Part shown: positions 11,863 to 23,260 of the stretch, in pieces
Numbering within the stretch: position 1 is the stretch's first letter
How the letters are laid out: each line of letters starts with the position of its first letter
From: Labia minor
Taxonomy: Eukaryota; Arthropoda; Insecta; Dermaptera; Spongiphoridae
DNA length: 64,000 bases
Assembly: GCA_963082975.1 (NCBI GenBank)
Contig: OY720344.1
Span: 81,084,053 to 81,148,052, forward strand
Direction: 5' to 3'
Notes under the pieces: generated by a model
Database searches by the model: none
The model's input: only the letters and a program-made list of their open reading frames with translations
Told to the model about the DNA's origin: nothing
Translations under genes and position numbers: made by a program

Positions 11863-12765
11863 TGTAAGGAACTAATCGAGCCAAACGTTGGGCTGCCACT
11901 TTGTAAGGAGGACCGTTTCAAGTTGGGGTCACTTTGTAGACGATCCTCTTACGTTGGGTGCCAATTTATAAGGGGATCTAAGTATGAGGCACTTGTAATG
12001 ATCCACGATGACCGTGAATTGTTAATTATGTTAAGTTAATGATGGGCGCCAACTTTGGATATCCCAAAGTATAAAATAGTGTTGAAAAATTAAGGGAAAA
12101 GGGAAAACACAATAATAATGTTCACATTAATTTACTTTAATTAAATAGATAAAAATTAACAAATTAAATATACAAATTTTAAATAGAAAAATATAAGAAA
12201 ATGTAATTCACTATTATCACTGGAATTAGCAGAAATAATTATCACAGGGTGTGATGGTAAGGATTATACACAAATAATTATATCACGGGACGTGATAAGT
12301 ATAGGTGATATCAGGATGATATCACTTGTTCGACTGTATCACAGGGTGTGATGATAAAAATGATTATATACAAAATAATTATATCACGGGACGTGATAAA
12401 TACAGGTCATATCAGGATGATATCACTAGTTAAACTGTATCACAGGGTGTGATAATAAAAATGATTATATACAAAATAATTATATCACGGGACGTGATAA
12501 ATACAGGTCATATCAGGATGATATCTCACTAGTTCCACTGTCCATTCTCAACTGTTAAAAAATATTAAAACTTGGAGGGATGGATCCTCCCCTTATGTCG
12601 AAATATATCTCTATATATATATTACATTTTAAGAATAATGCGACCAAATAACTTTGTTAAAAAAATAGGGGAATATAAAAACAAAATAAACTAAAAAATA
12701 GATAAACAAAATAAAATGTATAATAAAAAAAAATAACTAAGAATATAAATACTTTGTCCGTTACA
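11863..12765 (-). repeat. 3' LTR of the Gypsy-type element
   Basis: 903 bp, beginning TGTAACGG and ending CTTACA on the minus strand. Same length and, by visual comparison, same sequence as 15327-16229. It contains three ~100-bp tandem units (12240-12541) and PBS-like repeats at its U5 end (about 11870-12060). Confidence 0.95.
12240..12541. repeat. Three tandem ~100-bp units of dyad motifs inside the LTR
   Basis: Units start near 12240, 12337 and 12438. Each carries three short palindromes: TATCACAGGGTGTGATA, ATCACGGGACGTGAT and GATATCAGGATGATATC. The same array is at about 15704-16005 in the other LTR. Repeated dyads in an LTR upstream region are plausible binding sites for a dimeric regulator, as an enhancer or insulator; that is inference. 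Confidence 0.85.
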
Positions 12766-12777
12766 TCCTCCCCCTCT
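12766..12777 (-). promoter_or_regulatory. Polypurine tract
   Basis: On the minus strand AGAGGGGGAGGA directly abuts the TG of the 3' LTR. This is where plus-strand DNA synthesis is expected to be primed. Confidence 0.85.
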
Positions 12778-12809
12778 GATTCCGAGGTCTTTTGATTGAG
12801 GGATCAGCC

Positions 12810-14705
12810 TTAGGAACGGACAATTTTTGGCCTTCCTCGCTTACTTAGAGGAACTACTGGAGTAGAACGCGTGTCGTGGCTTAGACGCAATGCTGATGTA
12901 TGAGGGGGAACAAGTCCTTGAGTAAATAATTGTTTTTGAGTTTGTGGTGGCTCCATAACTCCTGGTGGGCCCCGATGGGCTCTCGGAGACCCCACCAGCT
13001 GTCTATATCGGACAGCAGGATCTTCTTTGCTGATATTGGTACCGTCCATGGGATCGACGGCCCTTTGCAGTCCATTCAAGCAACCGCCTGTGTTTATATG
13101 ATGTTCAGCGAAAGCAGTTGGCTCTCCCCCTGGTTGAAAGACAGTTTCATGTTCTTTTAATAAATGGGCAAGTTTTATGTTCTGTTCCGCAGATAGCTGA
13201 ATAGTGTTTTCAACAACAGTATTATTTTCTTCACTGGTGCAGAGATTTTCTCGAATAAATTTGTATTTTCTCTTAGGATAATTATGAAAATACCAGCGAT
13301 TGTTTCGCATATCTAATACTAAACCTGCTTTTCTGAGGAAGTCAAGACCTAATAGTGATCTATTTCCACTAACATTGGGTAGGAATATCATTTCTATATG
13401 TATTATTTTATTTTTGATTTTTACAGGAACTGTAGCTAATAACACGGAATGTATACGCTTTTTCCCGTCAGCTAGAGTTAAGGAAAGTTTTTCTACTTTA
13501 AAATGTTCTCCTCGTTGTCTTAAATAGCTGAGAAGACGCTGACCGCCAATTGAGCGAGTGGCCCCGCTGTCAACGCAAATAGAACCAGAAGCTTCATAGA
13601 TGGAGGCTTCTATTAGAGCGAGTTTAGTATCTCCATTTGTAGTGACGTCACACTGCAAGGCGTGTGCGTTGGTAATTTCCTGATTCGGATTGCAAGTTGG
13701 ACACCTAGGTTTGGTGACTCCTGGAGTTCCGCAGCCGTAGCAACGAATTATTGAAGAGTCAGTCTCTTCTTTTTGTTTTTCACGAGGTTGTGAGTTTTTA
13801 AAGGGTTTCCGATCATAATATTTCGATTTAGGGGGTTCGATAGATTTATTTGAAGTAATTGTTTTTGAAAATGGGGCCCTTAAGTTATCATAGGAGTCGA
13901 ATTTTTCTGCGAGATCGAGGGGATCTACCAATGTTTCCCAAGAGTCGAGGAAGTGATCTTTGCATTCGGATGAACACTTTCTCTTCATTTGATCAGCTAG
14001 GATCAAATTTTTAAGTTGATCAAAATTTTCAATTTTTAGATCGGATAGCCAGGCTTCTAGATAACCGCGTAGATTGAAGTAAAAATCTTTCCAAGTGTTT
14101 TCCGATGTCTTCTTGGAGGTTGAGAAAAGTTTTCTTATTTTATCCGTAGTTAATTTAAATCGGTGAAGTAGGAGCTTCTTAATATGTTGATAGTCTTGGG
14201 CGACTTCATTTGGTTCTCTAATTATTAGAGTAGTAATATCTGTGGGTAAGACCGAAATAAGATAAGTGACCCATGCATCCTCAGATATGCCAAGAAAATT
14301 CATTTGTCTTTCGAAAAGACGCAGATACGTATTAATATCGTCATCGTTAATTTTAAATAGAGGTAAGAATTTCAATATATCTACTTTCGGTTGAAGTGGG
14401 GTTGGTGATTCTACCTGGTTCACTACGGTTTGAATTCGGAGTTTCTCTAGTTCAAATTGTCTTTCCTTCTCCTTTTCTCTTTCTTCTCGGTCTCTCTCTC
14501 TTTCTTCTTTTTCTTTTTCTTCTTTTTCCTTCCTATCCTCTATGATGGTCATAAGTAATTCCCGTGTAAGGTCTTCATCATAATCAGGCAATGATGTGAT
14601 ATCATTTTTTATATCGATCCTACGAGAATCTAAATTCATAACTATTCCTAATTCCTGTGCTAAAAGGATAAGATCCTCCTTTTTCCCTTTGCCGAAAAAT
14701 GACAT
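12810..14705 (-). CDS. Gag-protease polyprotein fused to a Pol C-terminal remnant (Gypsy-type, 631 aa)
   Basis: Single uninterrupted frame, with ATG at 14705 about 600 bases downstream of the primer-binding site. Residues ~55-92 form a charged E/K/R coiled coil. Residues ~110-270 are a SCAN-like Gag capsid region (FLPLFKINDDDINTYLRLFE onward). A C-x2-C-x9-C-x2-C finger is at 322-338, a four-cysteine variant of the usual CCHC knuckle. The retropepsin-like protease has its active site DSGAT at 379-383 and LLGLDFL at ~451-457. A linker ending HHINTG (~535-540) normally precedes reverse transcriptase, but here the frame passes straight into ~90 residues ending KRGRPKIVRS that resemble a Pol C-terminus. 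RT, RNase H and integrase are deleted while the frame stays open. The product could assemble particles and process itself but could not reverse transcribe or integrate. A Gag-Pol single-frame layout is inferred from the lack of a frameshift. Confidence 0.9.
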   Translation of the reverse strand: MSFFGKGKKEDLILLAQELGIVMNLDSRRIDIKNDITSLPDYDEDLTRELLMTIIEDRKEKEEKEKEERERDREEREKEKERQFELEKLRIQTVVNQVESPTPLQPKVDILKFLPLFKINDDDINTYLRLFERQMNFLGISEDAWVTYLISVLPTDITTLIIREPNEVAQDYQHIKKLLLHRFKLTTDKIRKLFSTSKKTSENTWKDFYFNLRGYLEAWLSDLKIENFDQLKNLILADQMKRKCSSECKDHFLDSWETLVDPLDLAEKFDSYDNLRAPFSKTITSNKSIEPPKSKYYDRKPFKNSQPREKQKEETDSSIIRCYGCGTPGVTKPRCPTCNPNQEITNAHALQCDVTTNGDTKLALIEASIYEASGSICVDSGATRSIGGQRLLSYLRQRGEHFKVEKLSLTLADGKKRIHSVLLATVPVKIKNKIIHIEMIFLPNVSGNRSLLGLDFLRKAGLVLDMRNNRWYFHNYPKRKYKFIRENLCTSEENNTVVENTIQLSAEQNIKLAHLLKEHETVFQPGGEPTAFAEHHINTGGCLNGLQRAVDPMDGTNISKEDPAVRYRQLVGSPRAHRGPPGVMEPPQTQKQLFTQGLVPPHTSALRLSHDTRSTPVVPLSKRGRPKIVRS

Positions 14706-15305
14706 TTTTAATAGGATAATTAAATTTAATGTTAACCAAAGAGAAATAAAAAAAATTAATTAATTAATCAAAATTAAAAGTTATTTAGTCGCGTACAATT
14801 GAATTATACAATGTTTAATTATAAAATAAGATAATTGAAATATAATTTAAAATATGTAAAAGTATTTAAATATTTGAAAATATAGTGATATTTTATCAAT
14901 TTTATTAATTCATTAATTTAAATATAATGTAGTTGAATAAAATTTAAAAATTAAAAAAAAATTACAAATTAAACATATAAATTAATTGATTATAATTAAT
15001 AATAATATTAATATATTCAAACTATTTTTATTGAATTATAATTAAATAGATAAATATTCTATTTGTTAGATAAATGTGAAAATTAAAAATAAAAAAAATA
15101 ATTAACAAGTGTTAAATATATTATTATAATAGACAAGGAGATATGATTTATTTAAATTTAAAGTATAAAAGTAAAAGTTTTAAATTTTTATTTTATTAAT
15201 TAAATATTAAATTGTACTATAAGTCCGTTGAGATGAAAAAGTGATGATACTGCTCACCAAAGATGAATAATGTACTTTTCTCAGGAGCCGTGGTGTACTA
15301 ATCGG
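14706..15305 (-). other. Untranslated leader of the Gypsy-type element
   Basis: AT-rich region between the primer-binding site and the Gag start, expected to hold packaging signals. No frame or other feature is visible. Confidence 0.6.
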
Positions 15306-15323
15306 GCCCCACGTTGGGCGCCA
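15306..15323 (-). promoter_or_regulatory. tRNA-Lys-type primer-binding site
   Basis: On the minus strand TGGCGCCCAACGTGGGGC matches the known site complementary to the 3' end of lysine tRNA (Lys1,2 type). It lies three bases from the TTACA end of the 5' LTR. PBS-like echoes occur inside the LTR at about 15349-15372, 15385-15402, 15415-15437 and 15505-15523. Confidence 0.88.
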
Positions 15324-15326
15324 CTT

Positions 15327-16229
15327 TGTAAGGAACTAATCGAGCCAAACGTTGGGCTGCCACTTTGTAAGGAGGACCGTTTCAAGTTGGGGTCACTTTG
15401 TAGACGATCCTCTTACGTTGGGTGCCAATTTATAAGGGGATCTAAGTATGAGGCACTTGTAATGATCCACGATGACCGTGAATTGTTAATTATGTTAAGT
15501 TAATGATGGGCGCCAACTTTGGATATCCCAAAGTATAAAATAGTGTTGAAAAATTAAGGGAAAAGGGAAAACACAATAATAATGTTCACATTAATTTACT
15601 TTAATTAAATAGATAAAAATTAACAAATTAAATATACAAATTTTAAATAGAAAAATATAAGAAAATGTAATTCACTATTATCACTGGAATTAGCAGAAAT
15701 AATTATCACAGGGTGTGATGGTAAGGATTATACACAAATAATTATATCACGGGACGTGATAAGTATAGGTGATATCAGGATGATATCACTTGTTCGACTG
15801 TATCACAGGGTGTGATGATAAAAATGATTATATACAAAATAATTATATCACGGGACGTGATAAATACAGGTCATATCAGGATGATATCACTAGTTAAACT
15901 GTATCACAGGGTGTGATAATAAAAATGATTATATACAAAATAATTATATCACGGGACGTGATAAATACAGGTCATATCAGGATGATATCTCACTAGTTCC
16001 ACTGTCCATTCTCAACTGTTAAAAAATATTAAAACTTGGAGGGATGGATCCTCCCCTTATGTCGAAATATATCTCTATATATATATTACATTTTAAGAAT
16101 AATGCGACCAAATAACTTTGTTAAAAAAATAGGGGAATATAAAAACAAAATAAACTAAAAAATAGATAAACAAAATAAAATGTATAATAAAAAAAAATAA
16201 CTAAGAATATAAATACTTTGTCCGTTACA
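15327..16229 (-). repeat. 5' LTR of the Gypsy-type element
   Basis: Same 903-bp sequence as 11863-12765. Transcription of the element should start in this copy and run toward lower coordinates. A TATATATATAGAGATATATT-type AT-rich patch (about 16067-16087) could include the core promoter, but I cannot place a start site. Confidence 0.95.
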
Positions 16230-16464
16230 AAAATTATTTAAAATGATAATTTTTTTTTATTAAAATAGGAAATAATTTTATTAATATTTTTTTTCAGTTT
16301 AATGTTTTATTTATTTATAAATTCATTTTCAATATATACCTATAATTGGACCAATTTTTAAAAATTCGTATTTATTAAAGTACAAATGGTACATGAATAA
16401 TTTTTATACCAATCAAAAGAGGAAGTTTCAATTTTTTTTTTGTGGTCCATCATTTAGAATAACC
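16230..16464. other. AT-rich spacer
   Basis: No feature seen between the LTR element and the next hAT element. Confidence 0.5.
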
Positions 16465-16864
16465 ATGTATATCAGGCCTAGCCAACCCAATTGACTCCAT
16501 GGGCCTCTTTGATTAGGAGCAATGCTACAGGGGCCGCATTTTAGGGAATCGAATTTAAACTTGACAATGTGTGTATTAATTAACACTTTTAATACTTTCT
16601 TGATGCTTAATGTTTTTATTTATTATTTTTCGGCTACTTTTTTTTAAATAAAAATAATATTAACAATTTAAAATAAAAAAATATATTCTATATTAATTAC
16701 TATTATTTCTAACTTTTTTATTCCTATTTATGGAATCAAATATATAGTTTAACAATTGTAGGACATATTTTAAATAAAAAAATGAATTATAATTATAATT
16801 ATTTCTATGGCGGGCCACACAATTTTTCACGGTGAGCCGCGGGTTGGCCAGGCCTGCTGTATAT
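16465..16864. mobile_element. hAT-type non-autonomous element
   Basis: Element 16473-16856 (384 bp) has inverted ends CAGGCCTAGCCAACCC and GGGTTGGCCAGGCCTG, matching at 15 of 16 positions. Flanks ATGTATAT (16465-16472) and CTGTATAT (16857-16864) agree at 7 of 8 positions, as expected for an ageing hAT duplication. The interior is AT-rich with no transposase. Confidence 0.85.
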
Positions 16865-18060
16865 AAACATGTATATACTATTGTACTTAGGAGAGTGTCT
16901 ATATCTAGAAACAGGGCTTCGTCCCTGAACCTATTTTTCTTTGATATGTTTATTTTATTTGAAAATCCTTATGATTTTTTTATATTAGGTGATTATGTAT
17001 TTGGTAAAGTATCTAAAAACAAATTTTATCATAAAATAAATAAATAGAAAGTAAACCAAAAGTAGATAGTATAAATGTCCTTGTCTAACCAAAAGTTTAT
17101 TTTTTATTTCAATACATAAATCTGATAAATTCGAACCAAAAATATTTAAAAATCTTGTTGAAATAATTGAAATCATTAAATTACATTAAGTCATTTAAAA
17201 TATTTAATTATTAAAATGTAATTAAAATGGTCAAAATTTAGTACTATAAATATTTTTAATTTTATTTATAATTTATTAGAAAAATATGATTTAAAAAAAT
17301 AAAATAATAAATAATCAATGGTTTAAAATTAAAAAATATATATAATATATTTAAATATTTTTTTATTATTTAATTAATTTAAAAAAGTATTCAACACATA
17401 TTAACATCTAACTATATCTTACCCGGAAGCTCAGGAACATATGGTGCGAATATGAACTTTAATGGATAACATGTTCAAAAGTTTTTAAATTACTGCCAGA
17501 TGTAAACTGCATATTTTCATATATAATATTATTACAAATTAGTAATAATATTATATCATAAATGAATTACATTTAAAAAAAATAAAAAATATATAAAGGT
17601 TATATCTCATAAGAATTTGAAAAATTGCAAATATGTAATCTTTATTTTAAGAAAAAATATTTTTATTTATTCTTATTATTTATAGAGTATTGACCCTCTT
17701 CTGTTCATGCAAAGGCCCCATGAAGGGCGAGCATCTTGATCTTCTGCCGGTCTAGTACCGGTTTCTAATTATTTTCAATGTTGAAGTAACCTATATTTTT
17801 TAGTGATCGTCTGAATCCCCAAAATCCGAACCCCTGTTACTGCTTGGAGACGGGTGTTTTTTTTTCTCATACTTCATGCAATATTATATACTGTATATGC
17901 CAGGTTTATATAAAACCAGAGATTGTCAGTTTCTGGAGCTGGAGAGCAATTTTTTCTTATTTAATTTAATTATGAAAATTTCGCTCTTAGATGGTTTCAA
18001 ACGCTGGACTCCTGGTTACTAGATGGACGATTTTTATTGTATTTAACAACTGTAATTCTA
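16865..18060. other. AT-rich stretch with an unplaced complex segment
   Basis: 17690-17870 is less AT-rich (CAAAGGCCCCATGAAGGGCG, GCCGGTCTAGTACCGG, CCGAACCCCTGTTACTGC) and looks like a fragment of a dispersed repeat. The reverse complement of CCGAACCCC resembles a pol III B box (GGGGTTCGG), but no tRNA fold or A box is apparent. Confidence 0.4.
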
Positions 18061-18089
18061 ATAGTCATTTATTTGGAGTTATAAAGCTA

Positions 18090-18260
18090 TAATACTCTGA
18101 CAAAAAGTTATGAATAATGTTGTAAATATCTTATTCTTAGGCATTTATTCAAGTTTAGAAAGAGGCAAGTCATAAGAGGCTAAATATGGTGAATATGCTG
18201 CATGGGATAGGAGTTCTTAACCCAATTTATGGATATTTGCCAAAATTAATGGTGCTGTTT
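18090..18260 (-). pseudogene. Mariner transposase relic (third catalytic aspartate region)
   Basis: Minus-strand conceptual translation includes ELLSHAAYSPYLASYDLPL (around 18145-18220), a decayed version of the mariner motif H-P-x-YSPDLAPSD that carries the third catalytic aspartate. The aspartate of YSPDL has become tyrosine and flanking frames are closed, so the fragment is dead. It belongs to a different mariner lineage from the copies at 26, 53 and 56 kb. Confidence 0.6.
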
Positions 18261-18401
18261 GCCCAAACTTGTATAGAAGTCAATTACCAGATAGTTGATA
18301 TTAATAGTTAGCCGAAGAAATTTTGCACCCGAAATTCAAAAAGTCACCGATATATCAAACTATCGTTGTATCTATGTTATAGAATTTTTATATTTATAAT
18401 A

Positions 18402-18696
18402 TTCTGTATCAATGGTTCTCAAAGTGGTCTATATCGACCCCCAGGGAACAATGGCGACCTGCAAGGGGTCTACGCCAGTGAATAAAAAATTCATTCAGGT
18501 CCATGAAGTGAAAATGGGGGTCTACGATATTTACTTACATTATACTATCTTATAATTCAATTCAATATGGCTCTAAAAAAAGGTAAAATTTTTTTTACAA
18601 AAAATCAATTTCAGGTTAAGTAGGGGGTCTACCCAAAACCGAAAAACATGGCAAGGGGTCTACGACACAAAAAGTTTGGGAACCTATGTTCTGTAT
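18402..18696. mobile_element. hAT-type MITE with perfect 8-bp target duplications
   Basis: Element 18410-18688 (279 bp) is bounded by CAATGGTTCTCAAAG and CTTTTTG...GGGAACCTATG, which form imperfect inverted repeats. It is flanked by identical TTCTGTAT at 18402-18409 and 18689-18696. The interior repeats AAGGGGTCTACG-type motifs near both ends. No frame. Confidence 0.85.
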
Positions 18697-19177
18697 AATA
18701 ATTTTTATATAGGAAACTCATCATTTATTTACCTATTTATTTTTTTGGCACTACTGAACCCAAAAAGTTCCTTCTACACCCAAAGGACCCTAACCTTAGC
18801 CATTCTCATTCTCGAATAGGGTTTCTCATAAAATAACTTTTAACTAATTTTCTTTCTTTCATATTTGAGTTAAACGACCTAACCATTTTAACATTCTAAT
18901 TTTTTTTTAATTCTAACTAGATTTGTGAAGGTAAACGCAGAGATCATGTAATTAATTCTTCATTACCAAAATGGCATATACATATTTAAATATTATATAG
19001 CAAGTGATTATAAAGGACGTACTAAATTATTTTAAAATTTTAATTAATAATAAATGATATTTTTCATTTAAAAGTCTTTTAATATTTTTACTTTTTTTTT
19101 TATAAATGAACAATTTTACCCATGAGAGTAATTTATGAACATAAATATTAATAATTATTAATAAAGAGAGACAGAGA

Positions 19178-19180
<3 letters not shown>

Positions 19181-19218
<38 letters not shown>
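19181..19218. repeat. (TA)n microsatellite
   Basis: About 38 bases of TA repeat. Confidence 0.95.
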
Positions 19219-19221
<3 letters not shown>

Positions 19222-21647
19222 AATTTTCCTAAGAAGCAAAAAAGTAAAAATTAATATATCTTACATATATAGTAATTAAGAAAAAAAAAATATTTATAAA
19301 AAACATTGCATATATTTATATTTAATCTTTTTATTTTTTTAAATTTATGAATCAAATAAAAATTGAATATAACAATAATATATTACATATTAGATCAAAT
19401 TCAATATTTCACGTTAAATATAGAAAAATAAATTTATAATTTCAAGAGAATAAAAAACAAACACAATTCTTTGTTTTGTAATAAATTACCATTAAAAATA
19501 AAATCGAAATATTATTTTTATTCTTTCTAATAAAACGTTTATTAAATTATATAATAGTATAAATGAGTTGTTAATTTAATTGATTTCATTTTACATGTTT
19601 TTAACATAAATATTCTTATAATTATTTGTTTAATTGGCAACATAATTGACAGGGAAGAGAACCATTTACACATGAGAATAATAAAAAATGAGTTTGGCCG
19701 ATGAAAGACAGAACTTGTAATAATTCAAATATTTAAATATTAAACAAACAACAATGCCACGAACGTAATTATTAAAATGATCGTATTGGAAAATTGTATA
19801 AGATGAGGGGTTATTAGAAGGTTGCTCAATCTGATACAGAATTAATATTATTTAAGATTTAAGTATTTATTGATTGGATTTATAGTATTTCTGTGTGTGA
19901 TTTATGTATTTATGATGAAATTAGGTTTTTTTTCTAGTGGTTTAGAAAAAAGGATTTATTTAGAAACTTTGAATAAATATTGTTTAATAAATAATATTAA
20001 TACAAAGTAGCTATAGTTTAGAAAAGTTTATTAATTATTAAAGTAGAATACGTTTTATGATAATGCCGGCTTAGAAGATTCTTCCTTGAACCAGATATAA
20101 TTAGATTAAAGGATTGTGGATTTAAACATCAAAAGTTAAAGATTAAAATATTTACTAGCTGTTATGAACACAAATAAGATACTTTTTAAAAAAAGAAAGG
20201 GTGATTTTTTTTGTTTTATAGAACCTAATGAAAATAAATAAAAAAATAAATAAATAAAAAATAAGTATGTGTGTGTGTGTCTATTTTGAGAAGGTTCAAC
20301 TACATTCATCTTTTCTGAGAAACCTCCATACAATTCTTATTCTCTCCCAATTTCTGCATATTTATCTCTCTTTATATTTTTTTCTCCTTAGATCATTGAT
20401 ATACCAACAGGACACTGGTGGTTTTCCTATAAATATACTCCTCCCTAGTCTATCTTCACTAATCCAAGCAAAGTGTACTACAATCTGCTTCATTTTATGA
20501 CTTTATAGAGATTAAGGAATTTTTCATTATACAATCTCCGCCATTATCTATAATGTCCTATTTTTTAAATTGGTAAATGGATTTTTTTTTCAAATATTGA
20601 ATATTTTCTTATACTATAAAGTCTTCTACTATATCGTCTTCCTCTTCCAATTAAAATTAAATTTTAATATTGAATTTATACGGTAAATCATAGATATAAT
20701 CGAAATTTTTTATTGAAACATTTTAAAATCTATTATATATTATATAAAGTAAAATTAAAATTAAAAATATAAACCTTTGTAAGAATATTTTTTTTTATTT
20801 AAAAGTTACTCGGTGAAGTTTCAAATTTGCTTTAAGTGCATTTCACTTATTACACCATAATAAAAAATAAAATACTTAAATAAATTTAAAATTTAAGATA
20901 ATTCTTATTATAATTATTGTATTGTAAAAGTGTTGATTAAATATTTAATTTAATCAATTATTATTATTCTCTATGTATGTTCATTTTTATAATTATAAAA
21001 TGTGTACAAATATTGTAAATAATCCGCTACTTTATCTCTTATCCTAACCGTATATTATATTATTTAGATGAAGAGTATATGTATATATTTCTACTACAAG
21101 TATCGTTACAAAAATGCATTAACAGTTAATATAGTTTAAAGAAGAATTATCAATTCAATATTAAAAAAAACAACTACTAAAACTAACCTAAATAAAATTA
21201 TATGAGTTTATCTGATAAAACACGAATCTATATCTAAATTGCTTCCTTATTATTGTTATTACGATTATTATATTAACAATTCCAACATATTTATTTCCAC
21301 TTCAATAGTAATTATTCACAAACAAGTAAAGAATATATGGTATATTTATATTCCAAAATAATGTTTATATCAATATTATTAACTATATAAATAAATATAT
21401 ATACATTTTCTAATGAAATAGATATTTCATGAATTGATATATATATATATATATATATTTGTTTTTATTGTATTTCTATCAATATATTTTAATTTTAGAT
21501 TAATGTTATCTATAGATGATACATCTATTTTTATAAATTTTTTTTATTGATTTTAACTAGAATAATAATTTAGCATCTGGAAATAGTTAAATACATTTAG
21601 AATTATAAGGAAAAAATAATTTTAATATTAAAAATAAATTAAAATGG

Positions 21648-21682
<35 letters not shown>

Positions 21683-21708
21683 GAATTTATAAATAAATAA
21701 AGGCTAAC

Positions 21709-21720
21709 GGGGGGGGGGGG
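21709..21720. repeat. 12-base G homopolymer
   Basis: Twelve consecutive G residues, striking in such AT-rich DNA. The length may be affected by sequencing error. Confidence 0.9.
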
Positions 21721-23099
21721 ATATAACCCGATTTCAATTATTTTAATTAATTATTCTTAATACACTTTAATATTTTGTTTTTAAAATATCTATATATTTT
21801 ATTTTGTACGTGAATTGTTTACATTGTATAAGTTGTTATTGTAATCAATGCGTTGTTTTGATTTGACAAGATTTGACATACCTGCCCCATGAGAGGGCTG
21901 TGAACTATTTCCAATTAGAGGAATAATGTGTATTAATTATTATTACAAATGGCCATTAACTTACCGAACTGGGACGGAATTTTACACTTGATAGAAAATT
22001 TGAATTGAAAAACCAAAAAAGAGAAAGAATTGATAGAAAGCGTAGTGCATCTCAGCTTTACGTTTATAATTCTTTCCAAGAGTCAAATTGGACATTAAGT
22101 CGAATTATTATTTTATAAATAGTACAATGTAAATTGAATTAATTAATTCGTGTCAGGCTCACATTGCTTATTTAATCCTATGAAAAACCATAAAAATACA
22201 GTACTTTATATGAAATACGTTAATAAAAAAATTCAACTTATCGTTACCAGTTCTGAAGTAAGTTATTTACATAAATGGAATGTTGAAACGATGTAGATGT
22301 TGTGTTACTGTTTGGAAGGGGATTATCCTTCCATAATAATATGAGGAATCATCCTTTCAGGTGTTTTCTCTCCTTCTAGTGTTTCTAAAAGAAAAAACTT
22401 AATAATTCGCGTTCGAAGTTAGTGAGTTTGTGTAAGTACCGTTGGAAAATGTGTGTGGAAATTTGACAAAGTTGTACGTATTCGGGGTTCCTTTATAATA
22501 AATATCAGTTTAAAAGAGTCCTGAAAAGAGAAGTCAACCCTTGCAATCTTGACAATTGTGAGCTCAATTTCTTTCGAATATATTTTCCCAAAATTTAATT
22601 AAGTCATGACACAGAGCTAATAGACCTTGTCCTTCCTCTCTTATTGAAATATTTCTTTACTAGTTTTAATGAAAAATTCTTAAATTTTGTTTACTTTAGT
22701 ATGTGTCAGTGATGGCACAAGTGAAAATTGATCCTTTCCATTTAGGAAGATCTTCTCAGTCTGTTTCCACATCGTCCGCTCAAGTGTCTATTCTATATAC
22801 TCCTCGAATACCGTTATATTTTTTTTGTTAGATATATTTATTTGAAATTTATTTATTAGATATATAGAGGACGAAAAATATAAACTCCATGGGGCGTTGT
22901 TATCAGGTAATCAACCGATTGAGAAAGGCCATTACCATTGCCCTACAACGCGTTTACATTTTTTCGTCAATATATTGGAAACAATTTGTGAAAAATTTGC
23001 ACCATCATTGTATTTAAATTATTGTCTATTTACAAAGTTTTTTGAAACTGAAAAAATATAAAATTTAAATATTGTAACATTTTTCATATTTTTGCATTA

Positions 23100-23260
23100 A
23101 CGTTCACAGCTTATTTTTAATTAAACAACTAAATAATTCAATCTTTATGCAAAGTTGGGATTATACTTTTTAAGAACTCATTTCATTTGTATTTAAATTG
23201 AACGTCATCTAAACAAGTATTAGTTAAATATTTTATGAAATTAATTATTATTAATCTAAT
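23100..23260. repeat. Dispersed repeat, copy also at 25985-26150
   Basis: The blocks ACTTTTTAAGAACTCATTTC, ATTTGTATTTAAA, CAAGTATTAGTTAAATATTT and the surrounding text reappear in the same order near 26020-26140. Non-coding; class unknown. Confidence 0.6.

Larger units (their letters stand above)
11863..16229 (-). mobile_element. Gypsy-type LTR retrotransposon, complete ends, internally deleted
   Basis: A 4367-bp element on the minus strand with 903-bp LTRs at both ends that look identical by eye. It has a primer-binding site matching the 3' end of lysine tRNA next to the 5' LTR and a polypurine tract AGAGGGGGAGGA next to the 3' LTR. One long frame encodes Gag, a zinc finger and an aspartic protease, then jumps to what looks like the C-terminal end of Pol. 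Reverse transcriptase, RNase H and integrase are missing, so it can only move with help from a full-length relative. Flanks read AAAA on both sides, compatible with a 4-bp target duplication but ambiguous in A-rich DNA. Identical LTRs indicate a recent insertion. Confidence 0.93.

Noticed and set aside
13300-13527. Plus-strand frames opposite the Gag-protease ORF
   Set aside because: Antisense shadows of a well-supported minus-strand polyprotein.
15270-15503. 77-codon plus-strand frame across the PBS and LTR end
   Set aside because: It translates the PBS-like repeat text; no protein family resemblance.
17690-17870. tRNA or tRNA-derived SINE suggested by a B-box-like GGGGTTCGG on the minus strand
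   Set aside because: No A box, no cloverleaf pairing and no second copy that I could recognise.
22425-22445. Exon with 5' splice site GTAAGT
   Set aside because: A lone donor-like hexamer in AT-rich DNA; no coding frame, acceptor or start that fits.
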